Of a stretch of DNA of 64,000 nucleotides, positions 1 to 12,995 are shown piece after piece. How positions within the stretch are numbered: the stretch's first letter is position 1; the number at the start of each line of letters is the position of its first letter. The DNA is from Hofstenia miamia (taxonomy: Eukaryota; Xenacoelomorpha; Acoela). The notes under the pieces were generated by a model, which was not told where the DNA came from, searched no databases, and saw only the letters and a list, made by a program, of their open reading frames with translations. The stretch spans positions 1,862,436-1,926,435 of the forward strand of contig SCFE01000052.1 in the NCBI GenBank assembly GCA_004352715.1, read 5' to 3'. Made by a program: the position numbers and the translations under genes.

Positions 1-1494
1 GGAATTCTATCTTATAAAAACCGTCAATATATTTACAAATATAAAGAATTACAAATTTGTCTAGTTTTGAGGATTAGGGATTTCTGCGACTAGCGCAGGC
101 TGTTCCTTGTCAAAAAATCTTGATAGGGTATGCATTCCGGGATCTCCTCCTCTGAATCCACCACTGAAATTTCCTATCATCCAAGGAATCGCAAACATGG
201 AAATTTATTTAACGAATTCCTGTTGGACATTATTAACTAACCCACATCTACCAGAGACAATGCATTTCATAGATTATTGCACAAATGTGTTCAATGTTAT
301 GCATTATAGACCACAGATTTATTGAAATTTGTGTGACTATGGGACTTGGCAGTCAAAGAATATTCCTATAATAATCATTGAAACCCTAATTTTTTTAATG
401 TTGCAAAATGTAGACAGATATGTTCAGAGCTGGAATTTAAATTTTGAATTGACGTATTCCTAACGTCAAAATTTACCGCTTTTTCCAAACTAATCATAGA
501 GTAAATGTTAAATTCTTGGAGCAATTTCAAAAATTTCGAAACACTTTTTTCAAACAATGGTTGATTAATTAAATTGTCACTTTTTGTGATGATCATTGGG
601 ATAAGATATCTTCGTCAATATTTCGTTAGATTTCTGCAATTTCCATTACTTTTAAGAGAGTTAGGGACTTGAGTAGCCCCATATTAAAATGCTTAAAATT
701 ATTACTCATATTCAGTAATACTTGAATGAACATTTTGCAAAATCCGAGTGGATTGATTCATCGAAACAAAATTATTCCAGAATGGATGAAGGAAAAGTGA
801 TGGCATCACGTAATTAAAAAACACTTAAAATTTTAAAAAATTGGGACGAATCTATAAAAACTGAGAAAATGCATGAAAAAACTTAAAAAACATTTAAAAA
901 TAATCGTGAATCACTTGATATAAAATATCACCGCTGTCTACAATTTTATAAATGGTGTTTAGAGGGGCAGAATTTATGTACTGCACAATACATTTTCATG
1001 TAATATTTTTAGGATCCTGTCGTGCCTTATTCCTACATTATTCTTGTTTAAGTAGTGTAGCTCCCAAGCATTTTTTTCTAAAATCCTGCAACAAATTTTG
1101 GACTATTTTTCTTATTAGAAATATTCTTTATTATATAAATCAATATTGTAAACTCTTCTCCAATTTTATCTTTACCTAGGGAACTGGATGTAATCAATGA
1201 TGGGAATGGATTGAGTAGTACCTAAGCTAGAACATGCAGGTTGTATTTGAAACACAATTAGTAAACTTGAAGTTCACAGAATATCAATTTAGAACTTTCG
1301 CAATAACCCGTTTGATTTGCATTATTGGGTTCCATTAACTTTATATAAACCTGCCTCGGGCTTATGTCTGTTTATCAAAAGGACAATGTAAATATACATG
1401 TAGATGAGGGGGTGGGCCTTGTGTTGAAATTTATTCTGAGGGTTATGTTAGGTCCGAAATATATATTCATCATTATACATAATATCAGCAAAAT
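1..1494. other. AT-rich stretch, no gene recognised
   Basis: Short open frames occur here on both strands, but none shows a family motif, plausible exon borders or a coding composition. I see no tRNA, no long repeat and no clear mobile-element end before the TA tract that follows. Confidence 0.5.
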
Positions 1495-1637
1495 TATATA
1501 TATATATACATATATATATATANNNNNNNNNNNNNNNNNNNNNNNNNNNNNNNNNNNNNNNNNNNNNNNNNNNNNNNNNNNNNNNNNNNNNNNNNNNNNN
1601 NNNNNNNNNNNNNNNNNNNNNNNNNNNNNNNNNNNNN

Positions 1638-1685
<48 letters not shown>

Positions 1686-1695
1686 CATAAATATA
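1495..1695. repeat. TA/TACA microsatellite with 115-bp assembly gap
   Basis: Alternating TA with interspersed TACATA runs up to both sides of a run of N (1523-1637). The gap is evidently an unresolved microsatellite. Open frames crossing it (poly Tyr-Ile) are artefacts of the repeat. Confidence 0.9.
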
Positions 1696-1697
1696 TA

Positions 1698-1745
1698 CAG
1701 TGGTGGATTTAAGGGGGACTATGGGACTGCAGTACCCCCCATGAA
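1698..1745 (+). mobile_element. hAT-like terminal sequence (left end only)
   Basis: CAGTGGTGGATTTAAGGGGG directly follows the TA tract and resembles the start of the well-supported hAT-type MITE at 11876 (CAGTGGCGTACGCAAGGGAG). I could not find a matching right end with an 8-bp duplication, so only the terminus is reported. The following 1.8 kb (to about 3560) has no recognisable gene. Confidence 0.35.
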
Positions 1746-3562
1746 GAGTAAAATGGAGGTTAATTTTTGCAACCTTGATAAAAATTCTAAATTAGTGCCA
1801 AATTTTTGTATTTAATTTGCAAAACTTGTAAGTTTCCCTAAAATTTAACAAACCTTGCAAATATTTGGCAAATATTTGTCCGACTTTCCAACTTTTTTAA
1901 AATAATATTACATATTCTTAAGAATGTATCAAATATATTCCAATATTAGGCCATTCATCGATAATCACCAAATTTTGTATTTAATAAATTATAAGGGCAG
2001 TTGAAAGAACTGTTTCCACATTATACAAAAATCTGCACACAGTTTCAATGCAGATGTTAATTATGACATATATTTGTTGAAGAATGTAGACCACGGGGTT
2101 GTCTCCACATTTTTCTCGAAAAACTACAAGTCTCTACCTAAAAAATACTGGTTTTTCTATCTTATGAGAAATAAAAAAAGCTTTCTCATTTTTTTTGCAA
2201 AAATAGCTGAATAAGTCCTTACCTATGAAAGCTAAACTAAGATCCTAGAAAAAACATAGATTCCTACCTATGAGATATTTTAATCCCCAGATGTTTGTCG
2301 CTGTCCATCAGCACCTAATGAAGTCAGCACAATTTGGATAGTTCTCAAATACTATATTGTACACAATGAAAGTGCTCAATGAAACTGGCCCGTTGTATGA
2401 ATTAAAAAAATCTGTACACTGGAACAGATGTTCTGTAAACCCAATGTATTCGTTAGAGGCCCTCTAGAATCATCAAGATTCAATCACACTACACCTCAAC
2501 AGCAATCAAACATCATCCAAACATAATGGCGTGTTCTGCCTGAGTCATCATTGCTAAGATGCATTCTGAATGAAAAATTGAGCATGTTTTAAAAAACTAT
2601 AAATTTTTAATTCAGATACTGAGAACTGATGGATCTACGAAAGGGGGGCTTCTGAAATTCCCCCAATTTTTTCTTCAACCTTTTAAATTCGCTATATCAC
2701 ATATTTCAAATGATGTTCAAAATGTATTCATAATACTATTGAATGTTTAAAATTTTAGAATTTTTTGTAATAAATTTTTAAGAATTTCTGAAATTTTGAA
2801 CGCTGTTTTGCATTAATTGTTCACATTTTATTGTACAAAATAATTCCCCATTTCACTTAAAAACCTAGAAATATTAGGGATTCACCATCTCCTTCATCTT
2901 AATGTTATCTTACATGGTAGAAGTTTCGATCCTAAGCCTACAAAAATGCAAATTCATTCCTACATAGAACAATCAGCATTCAATTCTCAAATTACTGATT
3001 TGCTAAGAATTGCAATTGCGAGTTTCAAAATTATTGATATGATACCTCCATTTCTATATCTTTTTTTGTATTTTCCAGAAATTTAAAATTGTAATTACTA
3101 TGTTACAGAAAAAATTAATGATAAAAATTGACCAACCACCTTTGCAAATTAAAAGTAACTCAGTAAAACTAACAGTCTATGTAGGAATGTTTCCTTTTCT
3201 TGACAGATTTGAAAAACTAATAGAGTCATGAGGAAATTATTCGCAATTACTGGTCCTGATTCCAGACCCACAAGACATGGGATAGGATCAGTATGAAACC
3301 AGAACTAAATTTTCAATTTCAAACTGAGACTGGGAGCAATTTGAATTACTGTTTGCTATTATATTTACTTGCTAAACTAAAATATGTCTGTAATACTGTA
3401 TTTCCATTAAATATTCAATTTTATTAATAATGCATAATTTTAGCACAAATAAATGATATTTATATAAATATAAATTAAAACGCCATAATAGAAAGAACTT
3501 TCAAATTCTTATCATAACATATAAAGAAATTATCAGGATTCAAAACTTAATCAATTTCGAAA

Positions 3563-3713
3563 AGGGGCGGACGCAGGATTTTGTGACGAGGGGGACATCA
3601 TCGTCATTCCCCAATGAGTTTTTGAAAATCCACTGATTTCGAATGAAAAATATTATGGAAAAATCGAGTTTAAGAGCCTCAGTGCCACCATCAGAAATTT
3701 CTAGATCCGCCCT
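3563..3713. mobile_element. Decayed hAT-like MITE
   Basis: The left end reads GGGGCGGACGCAGGATTTTG. The right end, read as reverse complement, begins AAGGGCGGATCTAGAAATTT. Just inside the right end, CAGTGCCACCATCAGAAATT parallels CAGTGTCCCCCATCAGAAAA in the MITE at 11876-12073, so the two appear to be one family. No target duplication is visible, and both termini have drifted. From 3720 to 5330 I see only AT-rich sequence with short meaningless frames. Confidence 0.45.
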
Positions 3714-5332
3714 TTATATATATAGATTTAATTGCTAATTTCTAATTACATGATTTTGGATTTCAATTAAGTAAACTTAATTAATTTTATTGAAACCTAT
3801 CTTAGAAATTTTTAAATCTTAGGAGATTGATACATTGCATGTGCTCCCATGTAATTGTGAAAATTTTTACCAGAAACACTTGAAAGCCTTCACTCTTTTC
3901 AATTGAAGCATAGTTTTTTTTAAAAAAATTTCAAATATTGCTCAGAAAATCAGCTACTAGTTTTCCTTGAATAGAACGAAGTCCAGGTAAGGTGCACAGT
4001 TCGCAAAATCAGGAGTATTGGCACACAGATTTTGAATTTCTTTATTAATCCATTAGTTATAAGCTTTTTTGATATTTTTTAAGAAAAAATTACAAATTTT
4101 AAAAAATTATTTAGAAGTTTGAGACTAAAAACAATAAAAAGTATATTGTAGTTGCATGGTATTAAAAATATCCAGTTAAGTGTTAGTTGGGCCGCAAAAT
4201 CAAAGATTTGACCAAAAAGATGTTTTGATATTAAGGGATGTTTTCTCACTCATCATTTTGCACACACCTATGTGGGTAAATACTAATTTTTAAGAACAAT
4301 GATATTCTCATTCCGTTATGCAAATCATGATTTTGGAATTTTCACAATATTTTAATAATAGTAATAATAATCTTTCCGCACCTTCTTGTAATAAGTTTTT
4401 GAAATAGTGCCAAATGAATTCATATTGTAAAGTCATCCTTATTTAAGGTCAGCCTGTTAACTAAAACTTGGTTTAGTAAGATAATTGTAAAACCCAATTC
4501 ATTTTTAAAGCATTGTAAATAAACTTATTTTATCAAAGATATTTACTGATTTTGTTCTAAGATTATCCAAGTGGTTTTTTGTTTAATCCATTAATATTCC
4601 TTAAACTTTATAGTTTTCTTTCACTTTTTATACTTAGTGGTAATTTATTTCAAAAATCTATGCAATAATTCATATTTTCTGTACATAATCTCGTGAAATC
4701 AATTGTCATTCTTGAATTTCTCTATATTACTACATTTGTATGTTATGTTAATACCCCAAAAAATATTTTAACCAATATTCACTTCGCTCTTTTTTATTAA
4801 ATTTTATAAAGAAAAGTTGAATAACTGAAATGTGTCCTTTCATATGATATAAATACAATTAATTTCCATTTAATTGGTACATGGTTTTGATATCATTTTA
4901 ATTTTTAAAATTACTTTTGAATGATTTTACTTGCTTCGTTGTCCAATCGCAATGCATTAATCATTATTCCTAAATATTTCATTTCCATGGAGTGCCGTAT
5001 AGTGCTATTATTAATATCTAAATATTCTTTCTTATTGCTTAGTTTTCTTCTTAACACTAAAATGCCGTTTTTCAGAATTTGGTTATTGAATACAATAATT
5101 AAAAATGCTTGATTACCATGTTGAATTATGTAAAAATAGGCATCGACTTAATTTATAAACAATTTTAACAACAAGGTTCCCAATTCTGATTCTCTAAAAT
5201 TTCATTCATTATTGCCATTTTATTTGAAATATTAAAACCTAGTTTTACGTAAGCATTTTCTCTATAATTTATACGAGATTTTATAAACTTTCTTTCAGAT
5301 TTTTCAATATTATAGATATTCTGTAGTTTTTA

Positions 5333-5355
5333 ATATATATATATATATATATATA
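5333..5355. repeat. TA microsatellite
   Basis: Pure alternating TA of about 23 bp in otherwise unannotated AT-rich DNA. Confidence 0.9.
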
Positions 5356-5819
5356 GTGATTTATTGAATTAAATATATTTGATATATCTAAGAAATTCGC
5401 ATAGACATTTTTATTTTTCTATATTGTTCTCCACTATTTTAATGAATATAATGAAGCATCATTAGTAGAATAATTATTTTGAAATCAGAATCATAATGAT
5501 CTCATTAGCTTGGAGTTTTCAATGCATATATTCAATTGACTATACATAATTCTTTTAAATATTAGTTCAATAGTTGTATAATTGAGTGGTTTATCAGCCA
5601 CTTCTTTCAAAAATTGATATTGTTTGAAGCGATTCTAAATGATGTGAAAAATGTTTTGAGCATTGGATTACTATGTGGTGGAGTAATTGATTGATGGCAG
5701 CGAATGTAACCCTAAAAATCATATTTGTATTTTACTTGATCTTTGTGATTTATAAATTGAAATATTATTAGTTATTTCAATAAATTACACAATATGAAAT
5801 TTATTAAAATTCATATCTC

Positions 5820-6060
5820 AAGAATAGTCCTTGGTGATCTTAGTATGCCTGATGTAGATTGGGAATACTGGTATCTATTAATGAATATGATGATGATCTC
5901 TTAGACTTTTTCAAATTTTAATTTAATAGTTAAATTTTCATAGCATACAAATTGAGATATTTTCGATTTAATCATTTTTGATGTTTCTCTAATTCAAATT
6001 TCCCATGTTGTTTTAGCTAGTAACACGCCTTCGGATAGCTCGATTATTATACTGCGATCT
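5820..6060 (+). pseudogene. LINE endonuclease (EEP) fragment, decayed
   Basis: On the plus strand, broken by stops and frame changes, the translation contains GDLSMPDVDWE. This matches the GDFN-x-P-x-x-DW segment of LINE apurinic-type endonucleases. It is followed by DIFDLIIFDVS (the LDL-x(3) segment) and a degenerate SDHS-like SDSSII. These are the last three landmarks of the EEP fold in jockey/CR1-type LINEs, in the right order and spacing. No intact frame remains. It lies beside a LINE reverse transcriptase remnant that runs on the opposite strand. Confidence 0.65.
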
Positions 6061-6099
6061 ACAATGGCATGTTTGGATCTCAGTGAAACACTTGGAATA

Positions 6100-6970
6100 A
6101 CTCATGTAGGGATGGAATTAGGATAGTGAATTGAATACATCCGATACGTTTTCTAAGTCCATGTTAAGTACCTAGATCAATATTCAAGTTGTTAAAGCCT
6201 ATATGCTCCAGCATTTTACAAGAAATGCACATTAACGATTCTGGCCTATAGTTGGAAGTTGCCGATCTACAACCTCTTTTATGGATTGGTATGACATTTG
6301 CAGATTTCTAGCTCGTGGGTATTACACAATTATCAATCGAGTATTGAAAAATACAAGATAATAAATATCTTTGAAATAAATCTCACAACTATATTAATAT
6401 CTTCTCTTCTCAAACCATCGGTTCCAGATGCTTGCTAAACTGAGATAGGAAGAAATTAGGTTCATTTAACAATTTGAGAAATATTATCTTCAATTTCACG
6501 AGTATGAATTTTGCTATGTTAATACATTTGTGAGAAAATGAAATATTAAATTCTGACGTTTCTTTATCATCTAGAAAAGCATCTACGATCAAATCCCTGT
6601 CAGGAAGGTTTTGTCTGAAATTTCACTATTGCATATTATGTTGTTGATCTCTTAAAGAACTTGCAAGGATTTTTAAAAATTTTATTCCCGACGTCAGTTT
6701 TTCAATAGAAAAATGGAAAGTGTCTATTTCATACACGTTTTAAACAAAACCTAATAATCTATGAAACCATCTACGATGATTTATTGGTGACTAAGCCTTC
6801 TTGTTTAAATCACGCTATTTCACTTTGTTGTAAAGTATGTAATGAACTTGCAAATTGAATTATCGCACAACACTAATTTTGAAGCAAATCAATTTAGTTT
6901 TCCCCCGCTTAGTGGTGTGCAATTAAAATGATTCAAATTTCTTGAGATGTTTCGATTAAAACTTATTTTA
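6100..6970 (-). pseudogene. LINE reverse transcriptase fragment, decayed
   Basis: Minus-strand translation, needing at least one frame change, gives ASGTDGLRRED (the A-x-GPDG-I motif before RT domain 1). It continues with NCVIPTS-stop-KSANVIPIHKRG and SATSNYRPESL, the finger motifs of jockey/CR1/RTE-type LINE RTs (P-x-x-WK-x-A-x-V-x-PI-x-K and NYRPISL). The upstream linker (6410-6592) reads FLDDKETSEFNISFSHKC, resembling the linker before the RT. Its far 5' part, 6600-6970, matches DNA at 29271-29700, so the family has a second copy in this window. Catalytic motif A is degenerate. A dead copy. Confidence 0.7.
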
Positions 6971-7132
6971 ATTTCTTCAAGGATCCAATCTATAAGGTAG
7001 ATATTGAAATATTTTACCAACAAGAAGTAATCACTATTTCAAATAAATGCTCCATTTTTTCAAACGAATCTAGGCAAGCAGCTACCTTATTTGGTTGTAC
7101 GTAGCCAGGCCGGTGGCTTGCATTTGACATTT

Positions 7133-7240
7133 AGGGGGGGGGGGNNNNNNNNNNNNNNNNNNNNNNNNNNNNNNNNNNNNNNNNNNNNNNNNNNNNNNNN
7201 NNNNNNNNNNNNNNNNNNNNNNNNNNNNGGGGGGGGGGGA
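7133..7240. other. Poly-G run with 84-bp assembly gap
   Basis: G runs reach both edges of a block of N at 7145-7228. The unresolved homopolymer probably caused the gap. The flanks (GGCCGGTGGCTTGCATTTGA on the left) resemble hAT-like MITE ends in this window, but no pair of ends can be defined. Confidence 0.8.
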
Positions 7241-7768
7241 ATGGCCCCGCAAAGTTCAATAAATTAATCTTAGTTTTACTCATATGAAATAGTCTTACAC
7301 TTTTTCCTTGAAATTTTTAATAGAATGGCATTAGTATTATATATATTTCAACTAAAAGATATTCACTCTAACTTAGTTTCAGAATATTAGAATTAATACT
7401 ATGGAGTTTTGTATCCAGGATTGCAAGAAGAAGGGGGTCACAGTGCCCCAACAGGGAAGGCCATGGCCTCCTGGCCCTCCCCTAGCCACGGCCCTGAGCA
7501 ACAAACTTTAATTCAATTATTATTCATACTTCTTTTACTTTCACCTTTGAGTTGTACCGCTACCAATTTTAATGGTTTAATTTCAAGATCAATTTTCGTG
7601 TGCTTTATATGGGATTGAATTGAAATTAGAACATCACCACCATAAGAATAGCGATCCTTTCTATAAATTAACATGTTATGAATCAATGATAGAATTTAAA
7701 TTTCATTTAATTTTCCTTTAATTGATTTTGTTTTAATTTAATAATAATAATAATTGCTTTAATTAATA

Positions 7769-8480
7769 GTGCTTTTAGTGTTATATTTCCACTACTGTTT
7801 TGTTTCTGATATTGAATTGTTTTCCAGTATCTTGATTAGCTGCTCTGATATCTCTAAACTTTTTCGTAGTCGAAAATCCTCCTCCCTTTCACTGGCACTT
7901 AAATCAATCCTAGCAAAAACGCCCGGTTTTCTTATGTTGTTTAGACGCTTTAGTAGATCCCACATCCTCTGTTTCGAGTCAGTACACAATCTTACAGGTC
8001 TTTTGTAGTCTTTATTCTTTTTTAGTAATGTAGTTACTTCTTCTCTCCATTTTTCTTTATCTTTCGATTCTTTAATTCCGAAAATAACTACGTTTTTTCT
8101 GGGTATTTTTTCTCTAATTGAGCCCTTTTGTGACTGTTTTTACAGCAGCCTTTACTAACTGATGGGAATTAGTTTCAATAGTTTTTAAAACATCAAAGTG
8201 CTTATTTTCTAAAGAATTGATGCTATTTGTAATGTTTTTCTTGAGGACATTGGAATAACTTTTGTTACTTTCCCCAATGGTATTTACAAGGAATATTTTA
8301 TTTCTTCTTTAAATAAAAAAACTGGTCATCAATACACGTCTTGAGATAAGCAGTTGACAAGTTAGAGCGAGTCTTAACTTCCTAAAAAAAAGGCGCTATA
8401 TTTTCTGTAATATTAATAAATTCAGAAGAATGCTTGACACATTTTGAAGCATTCTTATCCACAATAGTGATGATGGTCGT
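7769..8480 (-). pseudogene. LINE ORF1 protein fragment (RRM-like)
   Basis: Minus-strand translation with at least one frame break gives KNVVIFGIKESKDKEKW, then KRPVRLCTDSKQRMWDLLKR, then ARIDLSASEREEDFRLRK. These are the three landmarks of the RRM-like ORF1 domain in many LINEs: a hydrophobic IFGI/V strand with 'ES', RP-x-R-x strand, and R-x-DL-(S/T)-x-x-ER. Upstream (about 8150-8480) lies a hydrophilic stretch rich in Asn, Lys and Ser, typical of the region before this domain. In LINEs, ORF1p binds the element's RNA. No start codon or full frame survives. Confidence 0.6.
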
Positions 8481-8556
8481 GAATAAAAGTCTCAATATAG
8501 GGCTTGTAAAGGCAATGCAACGTTGGCTATGTTTATCTTTGCTTTGCAACTAAAAC

Positions 8557-9850
8557 ATGAAAACATTGGATAATTTTCCTTTGTTATTCATCGCATGTAG
8601 AGCAATGCATTTTATCAACCATTTTTTCAATTCCCCCAATGTTTATATATCTGTTGGTGAAAATTCGCACAAAAATGCACTGCAGTCCCCGATGCACTTG
8701 AAAACATTATTTTCTGATGAACATTCCAATTTCTTGAAATTCATCCCAATTTCACCAAATTACGACTTAAACAGTCATGAATTCTAAATCCCATGGATTA
8801 TCAGCTAATCTAAAATATTTATTTTTCCGTACATAGAGCTTATTGAGGAGCGCCGTGCACAATCCAAAAATAATTGTACCTATATGGGAGAATAGAATGA
8901 AAGAGAAACCAATAATTCTATATTGCGTTTCAGATTTTGGATATCTATACTCGTTTGTGACTTATAATTTTTAAGGAAACAATCATGGATCCCTGGGTAT
9001 TTTAAGGTTGATATTTGCTAAAGAATAATATCATCTTAATGAATTTCATCCAAAAATGCCCACAATAAATAAGATGCATCCATTATTCTACAACAAAGTA
9101 AAAGCTATTGGCTGCAACCTGAAACTTTAGCAAGAAAAGGCTGAAAATGCTTTCCTATTTTTTTTTAGCTGTATAGTAAAATAAAATAGTTTTTTTCTGA
9201 AAAGTTGCCTGCTTATAGGGATGCGTTGTTAACCAAAGTCAAATAATGAATACTTTAGCAAGAACATAATTTTAACTTTTTTGAATTGTTTATATTTTAA
9301 TTCATGGCAACTGTTGCAGAATTTTATTTAATGTAATTATTTGGAAGTATATATTTTCTGTTTTGGCCTTGTCAATAAGCATAAGGTAAGTGAAATTTAG
9401 TACAGGAATACCCTGAAAAGAAAATTTAGCAAATAAAATCTTTCTGCCAGATTCCGCATTGAAAACTGCATTTTGCAGGAAATCATTTTTAATGAAACGT
9501 GATTGCGTAGAGAAGAAGACATATTTTGCACAACATTAACTTGAATTTTAGTTTGTTTCTGGTAGCTCAAACAATGAAATATTTTTTAACAAAACATGTT
9601 AAGTATGTAAATTTTGTTAGTAACTGAAATATTTTTCAAAAGAGTCTCTTCTAGATTATCTTTAAGCGGTTTATTTTCTCTTTTTAAAGCACAAACTGTT
9701 TTTTGCACATTTTCAATCACTTTTCCCCAATCCTATTTGAAAATTTGCAAATTGCACACAGAAAATGTTGAAGATTACTACAAAATTGATTGCAGTATCT
9801 GATGCATTTGAAAATATTAACTACTCTTTGATTTCTTGAAACGGATTCAA
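8557..9850 (+). repeat. Degenerate direct repeat pair
   Basis: The segment around 8590-8745 resembles the one around 9700-9845: both have CATTTT-CAAT-CCCCAAT followed by a GCAC-rich stretch, then TGCAGT-(A/C)-(T/C)C-x-GATGCA-TTGAAAA-ATT. The copies are about 1.1 kb apart and diverged. I recognise no coding content; this may be a decayed mobile-element pair or a local duplication. From 9850 to 11860 I see nothing further except one TA tract. Confidence 0.3.
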
Positions 9851-10331
9851 GTTACTCTACTAATTAAAGCCCGATTAATGATCGCTCTGTGATGTAGTGA
9901 CGATGACAGAATCTGGATTTGATATTGAGCAAAGTCACCCTTTAATCGGTTTTGTGATCAAAGCATAGTATAAGTTTAAATGTAAGACTGATAATGGTTA
10001 AAGAATAGTTTCTATTTGAGATAATTAATCGTTTTATGGACACATCCATTAGCAAACGTGCCAGAACTAATATTAATGATGTTAAATTATTTATAATTTC
10101 TAACACAAATTTTTTTTGAAGCTTTAGCCCTCCGATTTTGAAAGAGTTTGTCACCACTGAATTAGTTGCTTGATTACTAATTCTTCTATAATTGTTAATT
10201 TTTATTCTTAATCCATGCATTGCCTAAATATTAAATTTTGATATAGTATTTTTTCTGTTATGGATTCTTTAGTTTTATTCAATTTGACCATTTTTATTGC
10301 AAGCGTCTTTTGAACAATCACCAATTTTATG

Positions 10332-10359
<28 letters not shown>
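10332..10359. repeat. TA microsatellite
   Basis: About 28 bp of alternating AT with no adjoining gene feature. Confidence 0.9.
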
Positions 10360-10362
<3 letters not shown>

Positions 10363-11875
10363 AAAATTTTACTTAGATTAGCAATGATTATATCAAAATA
10401 TTTTTAAGGTGTAGCTGACATAGCTATTTGTTGCAATAGTTTAATTTATGGAGCGCACTGATGCTTAAGGAAAGATATATTCCAAAAAATTTAATGGCAT
10501 TTTTTAGACATAGGAGAAAAATTTTTGTTTCCCACAATTTAGTTTTTGCTTGTTTTGTAGTGGTTGACTTATTGAAAGAAGTATACTACAAATAACTATA
10601 TAGAAAGAATTTTTAGTTATCAGTAGTATTACTTTCATTAACTACAAAGTTCATTGTTTCTAGGTGGTTGGACATTTCCAAAGATTTCTTCTGTCATTTT
10701 TCACTATTTAGTTGCAAATTAGAGAAAAGGAAACAAGTAAATTCAGTAATTGAGGCTTGCGAATTAGAAAGAACATAATTTGGTATTTTAGTATGTAGTT
10801 TATTTATTACTTTATCAATGCCTAAACAGCATAATTACGTAATTATTTTAGAAGCAGCTACTGTAAATTACATAAGTGCAAAGCTATTGTTTTTTGCATG
10901 TTGCAATTCATATGCAGATCTCTGATCTCACCCATGACATGGGTTATACAGCTGGTGGTTGACCAGATCATAACTTTATGAATCACAAATGCTAGAGATA
11001 TACGTTGCGAGCAGAAAGTTTTGTTCAAGTTGGAGCCTGCCAATTATTCTACCTAGCTAATATTGCAAGATCAAGATATGCATTAATGGTAGTTAACTGC
11101 CTAATCTATGGTAATTGAAAGTTTGAGTAATGACATAGTTTTATATTTCTATCATACATTTGGTATTTTGAAAGGAATATGATAAGCATGCTGATAAAAG
11201 GATTAGACTACCAGTGGTATACAGGGAACATTTGTACCGCATAGTTATACATGCAAAGTTCATGCATATACAGTAGCGTAACAGCCAAATATTTAAGAGA
11301 AGCCACTACTAGTATTCATTTTAAACAGACATGCTGCAATTAAACATCTTTAGCATATGTTCACTTACAATATTTCATATTAGTACTAATGATAATGATT
11401 TAATCTAATGCGTTATTAATTCCCTTCTAAACACACCTTTGAGTTCTTTTTAAGTGATACTACATGAATAAACGCAAAGTAACATTAACAGATTTTTTAG
11501 AATATTGAGAAAATTTGAAGCCACAGTTTTAGTATTTATTTTTTTGTTATTGTGAAATAATGCAAACAAGCATTAGTCATCAACTTTGAAATGCGCATTA
11601 TGCAGTTGCATATATTACTGGCAGAACTAAGAGTATAGTTAATAAAAGTTGACAAATGTCTCCTTCGACCCATGTCAGCAGGCCTAAAATAATGCTTGCA
11701 ATTTAAAAGTCTGGAGTTGTATTTTGACTTATGTGGATCAACTTTTCATTAACTAAAAACATTTTTATACAAAAATGTAATTTTATTCAAAACTTAAAGA
11801 AAAAGTTTATTTTCAAAATTTAACAACTTGGCTTAAAAATAATATACAATTAAGAAGTTGTTCAATACGTATTAC

Positions 11876-12073
11876 CAGTGGCGTACGCAAGGGAGGACAT
11901 GATCAGGTTATCAAATTTGATTTTACTGATTAAATAAAAAATGTAAGGTAAAAATTTGAAAAATTTAAAATCTAAGATAGAAAAGTGCATTTTAGGGTCC
12001 ATTTTCTCAATATTTTCAAAAACTTTGTCATGACTGCAGTGTCCCCCATCAGAAAATTCTGCGTACGTCCCTG
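11876..12073. mobile_element. hAT-type MITE with 8-bp target duplication
   Basis: A complete 198-bp non-autonomous element. The left terminus is CAGTGGCGTACGCA. The right terminus, reverse-complemented, is CAGGGACGTACGCA (12 of 14 identical). The octamer CGTATTAC flanks it exactly on both sides (11868-11875 and 12074-12081), the length of duplication made by hAT transposases. The interior is AT-rich and non-coding. It would need a transposase supplied in trans. An exact duplication suggests fairly recent movement compared with its decayed relative at 3563. Confidence 0.9.
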
Positions 12074-12995
12074 CGTATTACACAGTTCACCGGCAATTCA
12101 CAAAGCATTAATAGTAATTTGATTGGAATTGGATTAGATACGCTAATATTGCATCTTCCGTGGAGTGGCAATTTTTATAAATTTTAGGGCCTGTAGCACG
12201 AAGTACATGTGCTTTTTCCCAAGACACTTTTTTCAGAATGGGAGATATATTGTTTTTTCAAGCTTTACGCAAAATTCATTTAGTGGAGTATTTATCTAAA
12301 TAATTGCCGACTGCAGGTTGAACATATCAACATTTCGTGTTTGGTAGCCATCTAGTGACGAAATAAAGGAATTACAGTTATTGAATGGTGACACATTTGT
12401 TTTCTTTGTTATGTAAATCATCATTTATACGATTTTATTATTACTAAAAAAGTTAAATTGCTTATATCATGAAATAAAGTAATTTCATCGAATTTCAATA
12501 AATAGTGCATTATTATTATGTATTCAAATTAAACATTAATCATGCTTTTTAATTATTTAAATAAGATTCAAAACTTTAAAATAATATATATGTTCCCTCT
12601 ATTTTAAAGCGTCTATGCACGCAAGAAATTTTTATCAAACAGAATTTTTATTACCATATTAACAACCTTTATATAAAAGCTCATCGTTGTATACTACAGG
12701 CAAAGTAAAAGTCGTCATATTCCACTGACTTTTATATTTTTTAGATAATTTCTAATATTTATAGTTAAAACAAGTGCTTAATAACTTTATTTAATTGCTA
12801 ACTAAATAAACACACTTAACAACATAAAATGTGATAATTACCCTGCACACGTGTACAATCTGTCATTAATACTTTTTATATTTGGCAACTGGCTTTACAT
12901 TATGATTAAATTAAAAGCTTAAAAGCCTTAATTCTAGTGCAGATAATTTTTTTGCAGTTCAATTTTTTAAATATATGTAGTGCAGGCTAATCGCA

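Noticed and set aside
1364-1690. Open frames through the gap and TA tract
   Set aside because: They consist of Tyr-Ile repeats and N; produced by the microsatellite.
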